A model generated the notes under the pieces. The model saw only the letters and a program-made list of their open reading frames with translations, was not told the DNA's origin and searched no databases. Of a DNA stretch of 64,000 nt, positions 8,465 through 15,550 are shown in pieces. Location of the stretch: the NCBI RefSeq assembly GCF_008042035.1, contig NZ_RDBL01000009.1, positions 184,833-248,832 on the forward strand, given 5' to 3'. Made by a program: the position numbers and the translations under genes. The stretch is from Streptomyces sp. col6 (lineage in GTDB: Bacteria > Actinomycetota > Actinomycetes > Streptomycetales > Streptomycetaceae). The stretch's first letter is position 1, and each line of letters begins with the position of its first letter.

Positions 8465-9778
8465 ATGCCCGTTCCCGAGCTGCCGCCTCCGCGCCCGAGC
8501 ACGCCGGAAGCCGTCATCCACTTCGGCGCGACCATACTCGCCCCCGTCGCGGCTCACGCCCAGGAGACCGGCGCCGCCGTCAGCACATCGCCCGGCGCGC
8601 ACACACTGCCACCCCTGCCGGCCCACCTCCCCTTCGGCCCGTCACCGACCTCTCTACCATCGACCGCCCCACCGCCCACCGGGGGAACCGGGCCGAGCCT
8701 GCAACTGGAGCGACTGCTGCGCGGGCCACATGGCCTGGGCACGGCCGGTCTGCGGCTGACTCCCCCCGAGGAGCCTCCCGCACCGGTGGCCGCAGAGAAG
8801 GGCCGGCCCATCCCGGGCCTCTACCATCACCCGATCCCCGAGCCCGACCCGGACCGCGTCGACGAGGTCAGCCGCAGGATCAAGGCATGGGCACTGGACG
8901 AGGTCTCCCTGTATCCCGAGGAATGGGAAGAGCAGTTCGACGGCTTCTCCGTGGGCCGCTACATGGTCGGATGCCACCCGGACGCACCCACCGTCGACCA
9001 CCTGATGCTCGCCACCCGCCTCATGGTCGCCGAAAACGCCGTGGACGACTGCTACTGCGAGGACCACGGCGGATCACCCATCGGCCTCGGCGAACGGCTT
9101 CTGCTCGCGCACACCGCACTCGACCCCCTGTACACCGCGCGGGAGTACCAGCCGAAATGGGCGGCCTCCCTCCATGCGGACGCCCCTCGGCGCGCCTACC
9201 GCTCCGCCATGGACTACTTCGTCCGCGCCGCCGGGCCCTCCCAGGCCGACCGGCTCCGCCACGACATGGCGCGACTGCATCTGGGGTACCTCGCCGAAGC
9301 GGCCTGGGCCCAGCAGGATCACGTTCCGGAAGTCTGGGAGTACCTGGCGATGCGCCAGTTCAACAACTTCCGGCCCTGCCCCACCATCACCGACACCGTC
9401 GGCGGCTACGAACTCCCGGCCGACCTGCACGCCCAGGCCGATCTGCAGAAAGTCATCGCCCTGGCCTCCAACGCCACGACGATCGTGAACGACCTCTACT
9501 CGTACACCAAGGAACTCGACGCCCCGGGCCGGCATCTGAACCTGCCCGTCGTGATCGCCGAACGCGAAAGGGTGTCCGACAAGGACGCCTACCTCAAGTC
9601 GGTCGAAATCCACAACGAGCTGATGCACGAATTCGAGACCGAGGCCGCGGCACTGGCCGCGGCCTGTCCCGTCCCGAGCGTGGGGCGCTTCCTGCGAGGC
9701 GTCGCCGCCTGGGTCGACGGCAACCACCACTGGCATCAGTCCAACACCTACCGCTACAGCCTGCCCGACTTCTGGTAA
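8465..9778 (+). CDS. 2-methylisoborneol synthase
   Basis: A 437-residue class I terpene cyclase that converts 2-methyl-GPP to the earthy odorant 2-methylisoborneol. The acidic Mg-binding motif DDCYCED is at 194-200 and the NSE motif NDLYSYTKE at 342-350. The catalytic domain starts near residue 118 (PIPGLYHHPIPEPDPDRV). The first ~115 residues are rich in Pro, Ala, Thr and Gly with little predicted structure; this kind of N-terminal arm is the proposed cargo-loading region for the 2B encapsulin encoded just upstream. ATG at 8465 preceded by AAGGAG. Co-transcribed with its neighbours. Confidence 0.96.
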   Translation: MPVPELPPPRPSTPEAVIHFGATILAPVAAHAQETGAAVSTSPGAHTLPPLPAHLPFGPSPTSLPSTAPPPTGGTGPSLQLERLLRGPHGLGTAGLRLTPPEEPPAPVAAEKGRPIPGLYHHPIPEPDPDRVDEVSRRIKAWALDEVSLYPEEWEEQFDGFSVGRYMVGCHPDAPTVDHLMLATRLMVAENAVDDCYCEDHGGSPIGLGERLLLAHTALDPLYTAREYQPKWAASLHADAPRRAYRSAMDYFVRAAGPSQADRLRHDMARLHLGYLAEAAWAQQDHVPEVWEYLAMRQFNNFRPCPTITDTVGGYELPADLHAQADLQKVIALASNATTIVNDLYSYTKELDAPGRHLNLPVVIAERERVSDKDAYLKSVEIHNELMHEFETEAAALAAACPVPSVGRFLRGVAAWVDGNHHWHQSNTYRYSLPDFW

Positions 9779-9795
9779 GAGAGAAGGAACCATCT

Positions 9796-10677
9796 GTGAC
9801 CAGCACCGAACTCGCCACCGCCCCCTCCGCACTGCGCATTCCCGGCCCGGCGACCCCCTACCAGGGAGACATCGCACGCTACTGGGACGGTGAGGCCCGC
9901 CCCGTGAACCTGCGCCTCGGCGACGTCGACGGCCTCTACCACCACCACTACGGCATCGGTGAGGTCGACTCCGCCGCACTCGGTGGCCCGGAGGACAAGG
10001 AGAGCGAGAACAAGCTGATCGCCGAACTCCACCGACTGGAGTCAGCACAGGCCGATGCCCTCCTGGGACACCTCGGTGCCATCGGCCGCGACGACACCCT
10101 GGTGGACGCGGGCTGCGGCCGCGGCGGCACGATGGTCATGGCGCACCAGCGCTTCGGCTGCTCTGTGGAAGGCGTAACCCTGTCGGCCAAGCAGGCCGAC
10201 TTCGCCAATGGACGCGCCGCGGAACTGGGCATCGACAACCACGTCCACGCCACAGTCTGCAACATGCTCTCCACCCCCTTCGAGACCGGCTCCGCCGCAG
10301 CCTCGTGGAACAACGAGTCGAGCATGTACGTGGACCTGGACGACCTCTTCGCCGAGCACGCCCGCATCCTGCAGGTCGGCGGACGCTACGTAACCATCAC
10401 CGGCTGCTGGAACCCGCGTTACGGCCAGCCCTCGAAGTGGGTCTCGCAGATCAACGCGCACTTCGAGTGCAACATCCACTCGCGCCGGGAATACCTGCGC
10501 GCCATGGCCGACAACCGCCTCGTGCCGCAGGCCGTGATCGACCTCACTCCCGACACCTTGCCCTACTGGGAGCTGCGGGCCACGTCCTCACTGGTCACGG
10601 GGATCGAGGAGGCGTTCATCAATTCGTACCGGGACGGATCCTTCCAGTACGTCCTCATTGCGGCCGACCGCGTCTGA
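9796..10677 (+). CDS. geranyl diphosphate 2-C-methyltransferase
   Basis: A 293-residue SAM-dependent methyltransferase that adds a methyl to C2 of geranyl diphosphate, giving the substrate of the 2-MIB synthase encoded 17 bases upstream. The SAM motif DAGCGRGG is at 104-111, followed by WNNESSMYVDLDDLF and the aromatic-rich C-terminal half (GCWNPRYGQPSKWVSQI) expected for GPP methyltransferase. GTG start at 9796 with GAGAAGGA upstream; the in-frame ORF continues further 5' but overlaps the synthase. The operon ends at the strong terminator that follows. Confidence 0.95.
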   Translation: MTSTELATAPSALRIPGPATPYQGDIARYWDGEARPVNLRLGDVDGLYHHHYGIGEVDSAALGGPEDKESENKLIAELHRLESAQADALLGHLGAIGRDDTLVDAGCGRGGTMVMAHQRFGCSVEGVTLSAKQADFANGRAAELGIDNHVHATVCNMLSTPFETGSAAASWNNESSMYVDLDDLFAEHARILQVGGRYVTITGCWNPRYGQPSKWVSQINAHFECNIHSRREYLRAMADNRLVPQAVIDLTPDTLPYWELRATSSLVTGIEEAFINSYRDGSFQYVLIAADRV

Positions 10678-10691
10678 CAGTGCCCTGACCA

Positions 10692-10731
10692 TGGCCGGTC
10701 GGCACCGGGAAGCCTCCCGGTGCCGGCCGGC
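10692..10731 (+). terminator. rho-independent-type terminator of the 2-MIB operon
   Basis: CGGCACCGGGA (10700-10710) pairs perfectly with TCCCGGTGCCG (10715-10725) over the four-base loop AGCC, and the stem extends with GGCCGG/CCGGCC. It starts 15 bases after the methyltransferase stop. Confidence 0.85.
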
Positions 10732-10742
10732 ACATCCTTGGG

Positions 10743-10929
10743 CACAAGATGGCGTCCCCGTTATCACGACTAACCTGGCCGACCTTCGAGCCAGCAGTGC
10801 CTGGCCAAACTGGCCGCGGACCCGCCCGGGGTGCGGGCGGCCGCGCAGGCCGTCGTCGACGCACCCGGCGGGATGGGGCGCATCGGCTCCTACTGGACCG
10901 AGGCAAGGTACCCAGGCACGGGCGGATGA
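10743..10929 (+). pseudogene. rearranged remnants of a replication-relaxation family gene
   Basis: Two fragments lie side by side. At 10743-10794 one frame reads DGVPVITTNLADLRA, and at 10798-10929 another reads LAKLAADPPGVRAAAQAVV then GRIGSYWTEA. Both match the decayed gene at 34398-35813, where the corresponding pieces read AKLATDPPELRAAAQAVV and KKIPVITTTLTDLHAHG. There the order is the opposite and the pieces are about 480 bases apart, so this copy has lost most of the gene and been rearranged. Replication-relaxation proteins are typical of actinomycete plasmids and integrative elements. Confidence 0.6.
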
Positions 10930-11065
10930 GAGTGGGCCGGGAGGTGGCCCAAGGGGTGCGTGTAAAGGGCTCACAGACACTGACGCGTCCGTGCGCGCGA
11001 GAGGTCGTCACTCGTCCGTATGTATCGCTACGTCAGTGATCGCACAGTCGTCCCGCTCGTCATAA

Positions 11066-11281
<216 letters not shown>

Positions 11282-11609
11282 TCCATCTGGACGGTGGATG
11301 CGCTACTGAGAGCGCACCGCCCGTCAGTTCGCAGACACTCCAGGGGACAGCACAACCGAGCACTTGACTCGCCCGGTTCGGGCGTGGTGCTGTCCGCCGG
11401 CGCGATCACCCACCGTGCAGCGAGCAACTCTTGGACCGGAACGCTGTCTCGTCATCGGCGGCCGCGACCGTCACAACCGCAAGGTCCGGCCCTGACGCAC
11501 GCGTCTTGTTGATCAGTTTCGTACTCGGTGCGACGCTCCGTCTCACGCCGAGGTCTACGCTTCGCGGCTGCGCCGTCGGACCGAGGCGCGCAGCCGCAAC
11601 AACGAGGAG
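11282..11609. other. intergenic stretch without recognised genes
   Basis: Nothing coding is supported on either strand. A weak inverted pair lies just after the NAC-like gene but is not strong enough to call a terminator. Confidence 0.4.
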
Positions 11610-11726
11610 ATGACGGTGCTGATCGTTCTGGCCTTCGGCGCCCTTGTCGCGGCGACCGCGTTCGGGCAGATTGTGCTGGACTTCCTTGGGCGGCGGGCCT
11701 CCGGCGTCAATGACGGCGGCCGCTGA
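11610..11726 (+). CDS. possible small single-span membrane protein
   Basis: A 38-codon frame with one hydrophobic helix, TVLIVLAFGALVAATAFGQI, and a polar RR-containing tail. GAGGAG at 11604-11609 is too close to the ATG at 11610 but well placed for the GTG at 11616, which may be the real start (36 residues). Codon ends are G/C-rich. I do not recognise the family; tiny membrane peptides of this kind are often missed. It could also be a random hydrophobic frame. Confidence 0.4.
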   Translation: MTVLIVLAFGALVAATAFGQIVLDFLGRRASGVNDGGR

Positions 11727-11820
11727 CCGCCTCCTCGGGCTTTGTTCGCGCTTCGGTGCTCGACACCCGCGCCCGGTTCGACTTCACCGCCGCACCCACC
11801 CGGCACCACCGATCGGCGAG

Positions 11821-12015
11821 ATGGACGGAGCCAACCCGGCGGGCCGGAAGCAGCTCGCCGGAGCGCCCGAGGACCTCATCAACTGGTCGGCGTCCCGCCG
11901 CCGGCGCATCGAGGATGCCCTGGAGGCGCTCACCGATCAGTACGTAAGGACCACGGCCACCTGCCCGGCGACCGCGGTCGCCGGGCAGGTGGCCGGCGCG
12001 GGATCCGGGCGGTGA
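11821..12015 (+). CDS. doubtful 64-residue hypothetical protein
   Basis: ATG at 11821 opens MDGANPAGRKQLAGAPEDLI, then NWSASRRRRIEDALEALTDQ, with acceptable codon use up to about 11950. After that the frame runs through a perfect 40-bp palindrome, which is unlikely to be coding. Either a short gene has lost its stop or the frame is a shadow. No family recognised. Confidence 0.25.
   Translation: MDGANPAGRKQLAGAPEDLINWSASRRRRIEDALEALTDQYVRTTATCPATAVAGQVAGAGSGR
11956..11995. terminator. perfect 40-bp palindrome, likely terminator of the CGNR gene
   Basis: The left arm GGCCACCTGCCCGGCGACCG (11956-11975) is followed directly by its exact reverse complement (11976-11995), with no spacer. It lies downstream of the minus-strand CGNR gene (stop at 12071) and of the doubtful plus-strand frame, the position of a bidirectional terminator. 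A palindrome this perfect could also act as a cruciform or recombination site. Confidence 0.7.
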
Positions 12016-12070
12016 TCCCGCAGCCCGCCGAGGACGCCAACCGCAAACGGCTCGGCAGACTGGGCTCGGC

Positions 12071-12619
12071 TCAGCCGGTGTCTGCTGCTTTGCGTCTGCG
12101 GAACGTGGCCACGCGTGTGCGGTTTTGGCAGGTGATCGAGCAGAAGCGGCGCCGGCCGCCTGGTGAGCGATCGATGTAGACGTCGGCGCAGTGATCACCG
12201 GTGCAGATGCCGATGCGTTCGATCCCGTGGGCGGTGACGTACTGGCGCAGGGTGAGCGCCGATGCCGCGAGGAGTGCCTGCTCGGGGTCGCCGACGCGCC
12301 ATACGGCACTCAGCGAGCCGTTTGCGGCGGCTTCCAAGGCGGGGCAGGCGCCAGCGTCGACGAGCAGGTAGGTCAGCCGTTGCGCGCACGTCTCCGTGTT
12401 CTGGGCGGAAAAGATCTGGTGCAGGAGGTCAGCAGCCCGGGTGAATTCCTCGGGCGTCAGCTCGGCTTCGACGCCCGTCGGCAGGCCGAGATGTGTGGCG
12501 AGATTTTCAGGCCGGGACGGGGCGTTTCTGCGGCCGGCCGCTTCACGTGGCAGCGTGCCCCACGCGTTGACGAGTTCCGTCAGTGCCGCCAGCGGGAGCT
12601 CGGTGAAGGTGACTGGCAT
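12071..12619 (-). CDS. CGNR zinc-finger regulator (ABATE domain)
   Basis: A 182-residue protein of the stress-related CGNR family. The N-terminal ABATE-type region (residues 1-130) contains AALTELVNAWGTL. The C-terminal zinc-binding part has cysteines 139, 144, 160 and 164 in CTGDHCADVYIDRSPGG and FCSITCQNR, where CQNR is the CGNR motif; RTRVATFRRRKA follows and probably contacts DNA. These proteins are predicted transcription regulators. It is transcribed alone, away from the GNAT gene, and is followed by a perfect palindrome. Target genes cannot be told from sequence. Confidence 0.92.
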   Translation of the reverse strand: MPVTFTELPLAALTELVNAWGTLPREAAGRRNAPSRPENLATHLGLPTGVEAELTPEEFTRAADLLHQIFSAQNTETCAQRLTYLLVDAGACPALEAAANGSLSAVWRVGDPEQALLAASALTLRQYVTAHGIERIGICTGDHCADVYIDRSPGGRRRFCSITCQNRTRVATFRRRKAADTG

Positions 12620-13225
12620 ATCTCAAGAGTAACGCGTAGAGCGGTAGTTGAGCGTTGCGGCAACCCGGCAAGGGGTGCACAGCCGTCCGGGGCGAACGCC
12701 CGGAACCCGGTCTTCGACCGGGCGAACCAATCGGATTTCCCGGGCAGCGGTCGTAGGATCTACTTGATCAGGATCTGGCTGAGGCCGTGTTTCGGGGCGC
12801 CACCGGACAATCGGATCTGTCTGTGGTGACCCGTCGACCCCTGCCCTGAGTGACCGGACAATGCTTGGGCCGAACCCGACTAGCGGATAGGGCATGACTA
12901 TCGCCCGATCGTTCCGTTTACAGAACGTTCTGTTTGTGGAACACTGCTCGCGTCCCGACAACGCATCACCGGCACGGCTGGGGCGGTAAGGCAGTGACCT
13001 GGCTGCCCTGTGGGTGAACGGCTGCGCCTTCTGCGCCAGGCAACGACCACCGCCGATCGGCCGTGGCACGCTGCGACGCAGAATGCCGAGCGCGCCCCGT
13101 CCCCGGGCGCAGGGGCCTGACGGGCAGGTCAGGCAAGGGCAGGAGCGGCCAGGCCTGCCGCTACCACTGGATGGCGCTTCGGCGCAGGACCGACCACCTC
13201 ACCCAAAGACAGGACGCCCTCGTAC
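12620..13225. other. 606-bp intergenic region
   Basis: It separates the divergent CGNR and GNAT genes. A long inverted repeat at 12911-12942 is the only clear signal. A plus-strand frame near 13063-13225 (ACRYHWMALRRRTDHLTQRQ) overlaps the start of the GNAT gene and has few supporting features, so it is not called as a gene. Confidence 0.4.
12911..12942. promoter_or_regulatory. 32-bp inverted repeat, orphan operator candidate
   Basis: GTTCC-4-ACAGAAC is followed directly by its mirror GTTCTGT-4-GGAAC, a perfect dyad of 5+7 bp half-sites around the centre ACAGAACGTTCTGT (12920-12933). This is the form of a TetR/GntR-type operator. No regulator gene lies next to it: the nearest genes are CGNR (292 bases away) and GNAT (284 bases away). 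Confidence 0.55.
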
Positions 13226-14161
13226 ATGCTTATCCGCATAGCACGCGCCGACGAACTACCCGCCCTCGTCCAGCACTCCGATCAGCCAGAGCGCAACGAC
13301 GGGAGAGCCGCCTACCTCACCGACCTATTGACCAAGCGGTGCACCCGGCCGGAGTGGTGCATGGTCGCGGAAGACGAGGCCGGCCGACTCACCGCGGCCA
13401 CCGTGCTATGGACCCTCCCAGGCAGAGAGATCCCAATGGCCCTGGTTCTCCTTGAGGCGCCGTGGGGCGAACCCGGCCTCGTCACCGGCCGGGCACTGCT
13501 GGCCGAGGCGGTCGCTCTGGCCGGCTCTCTCGGTGCAACGGCGCTGGAGCACGTTACCGACTCGCCGACGCAGGCGCCGCAGTACCAGGCGCAGCCGGAA
13601 CGGCGGGCCGAGCTTCTTCGTCTGGCGGGCTTCGAACGGGCTCGTGACGGTCGCCGCTTCCGCCGTCGCCCCGGGCCGGAACCCGCCACGCATGACAGCC
13701 GATTGACCTGGCGTTCCCTGCCCCGTCTGGGCTGTGAGCCCTTCATCTCTCTCCTTGCCGAGGCGCTGCCGACCAGCGCCGACGCCCAACTCGCCGCCAG
13801 GGTCGCCACGCATGGCGCCCGGCGTGCCGCAGAGAGCCTCTTCGCGGACATGGAGGAGTTCTCGTACGAGCCCTCGTGGTGGGAAATCGGCTACACCACC
13901 GACGGAACACCGGCAGCCCTCAGCCTCCCCGCCCGCAACCCATCGACCGCTGTGATCGGCCTGGTGGCGGTATCTCCCGCCTGCCGCGGCAACGGCTATG
14001 CGACGGCGGTGGTGGCGCGTGGGACGCGTCTGCTGGTCGAAGCGGGCGCCGACGAGATCCGTGGCGACTGCGACGCGGCCAATACCGCCATGATCATGGC
14101 TTTCGAACGGGCAGGTTACGAGAACTTCGCCGACCGCCAGGAGTTCACCCGCCAATTGTGA
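13226..14161 (+). CDS. tandem GNAT acetyltransferase
   Basis: A 311-residue protein with two GNAT-like halves. The first (1-150) is degenerate around WCMVAEDEAGRLTAATVLW. The second (160-311) has the acetyl-CoA-binding motif A as VIGLVAVSPACRGNGYATAV, matching Q/RxxGxG/A in its RGNGYA core, followed by NTAMIMAFERAGYENFADRQ typical of the last strand. These enzymes acetylate small amines or protein N-termini; the substrate is unknown. ATG at 13226. It is not clearly in an operon; a broken fragment follows it. Confidence 0.85.
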   Translation: MLIRIARADELPALVQHSDQPERNDGRAAYLTDLLTKRCTRPEWCMVAEDEAGRLTAATVLWTLPGREIPMALVLLEAPWGEPGLVTGRALLAEAVALAGSLGATALEHVTDSPTQAPQYQAQPERRAELLRLAGFERARDGRRFRRRPGPEPATHDSRLTWRSLPRLGCEPFISLLAEALPTSADAQLAARVATHGARRAAESLFADMEEFSYEPSWWEIGYTTDGTPAALSLPARNPSTAVIGLVAVSPACRGNGYATAVVARGTRLLVEAGADEIRGDCDAANTAMIMAFERAGYENFADRQEFTRQL

Positions 14162-15021
14162 GCGAGGGCCCCTCCCGCCCCCTGAAACGGATCCAGGGCA
14201 GGAGAGGCGGGGCTGACACCGCAAGCTCGGCCGGCGCCGAACCGGCCAACCGGTTCAGGGATCCGGCGTTGATCGACGAGACATCTGCTGCTTTCGACGC
14301 GCTCTACGAGCAGGGCGAGGACTACAGCAGCAGTCGGGCCCGCGAGCACGGTATCGGCAGACCTGAACCGCAGGGCTAGCAGCGCGCCGAGTGCGAACGC
14401 GGCGGCCGCGATGCCGGCGGACAGGAGGGCCAGGAGCAAGCGGAGCCGGGGCGTAAGTCTGGGCGATGGTTCTCGCGCTGGCGTACCTGAGTGCGGGCGG
14501 CGGCGTACGGCTGGATGACGTATGGCTTCTTCCGGCGGTGAGAGAGTGGTGATGCCCGCAGCGCCCAACATCGTGAACTCCACGGCCTCGCTGGGAGCCA
14601 AGCTCCCGTCTCTGACACCCTCGAAGATGTAGGGCTCATCCCCCTCCCTGGGGGTCAGGCTGATCCCGGTCGCGCGCCCCGTCCCCATATTGCGCAGGTA
14701 GTAAGCATTGCCGGATACAAGCTCGATGGCGAAGGTGGGACGGGGGCGGTTCGCCTCCGCCTCAGCAAGTCGACGCTCGGCAGCTTCCGCCCGCTGATCC
14801 ATTAGGGCCTGCTCCGCCACGCGCCTTGACAGCCGAGCCTCTTCAACCGAAGCAACTGCGGCGTCAGCCGCCTTCACGGACGCGTCTGCCGACCGCTTCC
14901 CGTCCTTTGCCGCCCGCCAGCTGACGATGAGTGCCGCGCCCGCGAACACGATTGCCGCGCAGGCACCAATGTTTGCCCATGGCCACGCCAAGACGGCACG
15001 GCCTACTTCTCCCCAGTTCAT
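14116..15021 (-). CDS. hypothetical membrane-anchored coiled-coil protein; C-terminal half doubtful
   Basis: The start (ATG at 15021) gives a membrane helix NIGACAAIVFAGAALIVSW (about residues 17-35), then a coiled coil rich in Ala, Glu and Arg (ADASVKAADAAVASVEEARL to about 90), then a beta domain with FAIELVSGNAYYLRNMGTGR (about 96-115). This plan is common in Streptomyces proteins of unknown function. After about residue 170 (about 14510) the sequence becomes Arg/Pro-rich and finally runs antisense to the GNAT gene, so a frameshift or truncation near 14500 is likely and the true end is uncertain. No function is proposed. Confidence 0.5.
   Translation of the reverse strand: MNWGEVGRAVLAWPWANIGACAAIVFAGAALIVSWRAAKDGKRSADASVKAADAAVASVEEARLSRRVAEQALMDQRAEAAERRLAEAEANRPRPTFAIELVSGNAYYLRNMGTGRATGISLTPREGDEPYIFEGVRDGSLAPSEAVEFTMLGAAGITTLSPPEEAIRHPAVRRRPHSGTPAREPSPRLTPRLRLLLALLSAGIAAAAFALGALLALRFRSADTVLAGPTAAVVLALLVERVESSRCLVDQRRIPEPVGRFGAGRACGVSPASPALDPFQGAGGALAHNWRVNSWRSAKFS
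14234..14379 (+). pseudogene. unrecognised gene tail
   Basis: A plus-strand frame reads RFRDPALIDETSAAFDALYE then QGEDYSSSRAREHG and stops at 14379, with good codon use but no start of its own. It overlaps the doubtful 3' half of the minus-strand gene and looks like a leftover of a truncated gene. The family is not recognised. Confidence 0.3.
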
Positions 15022-15120
15022 GGCGGGAGATTACGGCTGGCGGCATTCTGCATGGGGCGGAAGGCCGACAATCCGAGCACCTCGAAGCCACCATCCGCTG
15101 GCGCACGGTGGTTGAGCGGC

Positions 15121-15501
15121 TCAGTCGACTGTTTTGGCCCGGTTGGTGCGCAGGCGTTGCAGGTGCTGCTGGACGGCGTTCCGGCTGAAGCTCAGGCATT
15201 TGACCTGGCTGTCGAGGCGGGCGAATTCGGCGTCGAACAGTGCGACCAGGTCCTCTTCGCCGTCTGCTTCGTCCCCGTCCACCTGGTTCGGTTGGTTCTC
15301 CTGGAGCAGCGGCAGGATCAGTCTGGTCGGCAGCCCTGATCTGACCAGGCTGCTCACCAGCTTTGCCTGTTCGACGTCCGCCTCCTGATAGTGCCGGTAG
15401 CCGCTCGGTGCGCGCTCCGGCCTCAACAGCCCCCGCTCCTCGTAGTACCGCAGCATCCGGATCGGAATCCTGGTGCGCTTGGACAGCTCGCCGATCCGCA
15501 T
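15121..15501 (-). CDS. MerR-family regulator of the adjacent exporter
   Basis: A 126-residue regulator. MRIGELSKRTRIPIRMLRYY (1-20) and EERGLLRPERAPSGYRHYQE form the MerR winged helix-turn-helix; the rest is a dimerisation helix and a short effector region without cysteine ligands, so it is a drug- rather than metal-type member. Start at 15501 is chosen because MRIGELS is the family N-terminus; the longer frame would run into the promoter. It diverges from an MFS gene over a 49-base gap that holds a palindromic promoter, so it very likely controls that gene and itself. Confidence 0.9.
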   Translation of the reverse strand: MRIGELSKRTRIPIRMLRYYEERGLLRPERAPSGYRHYQEADVEQAKLVSSLVRSGLPTRLILPLLQENQPNQVDGDEADGEEDLVALFDAEFARLDSQVKCLSFSRNAVQQHLQRLRTNRAKTVD

Positions 15502-15511
15502 GAACCGCTCC

Positions 15512-15543
15512 TTGACTCTCACATGAATGTGAGACTTTACGGT
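15512..15543 (+). promoter_or_regulatory. MerR-type promoter/operator, leaderless transcript likely
   Basis: -35 TTGACT (15512-15517) and -10 TACGGT (15538-15543) are separated by 20 bases, the over-long spacer typical of MerR-activated promoters. Inside the spacer lies the perfect dyad CTCACAT-GA-ATGTGAG (15518-15533). The exporter ATG begins eight bases after the -10 box, so the mRNA probably starts at or next to the start codon. Confidence 0.8.
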
Positions 15544-15550
15544 ACCGGTC

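Noticed and set aside
13063..13225. possible small gene with CRYHW motif
   Set aside because: It overlaps the GNAT start, lacks a clear ribosome site and no family is recognised.
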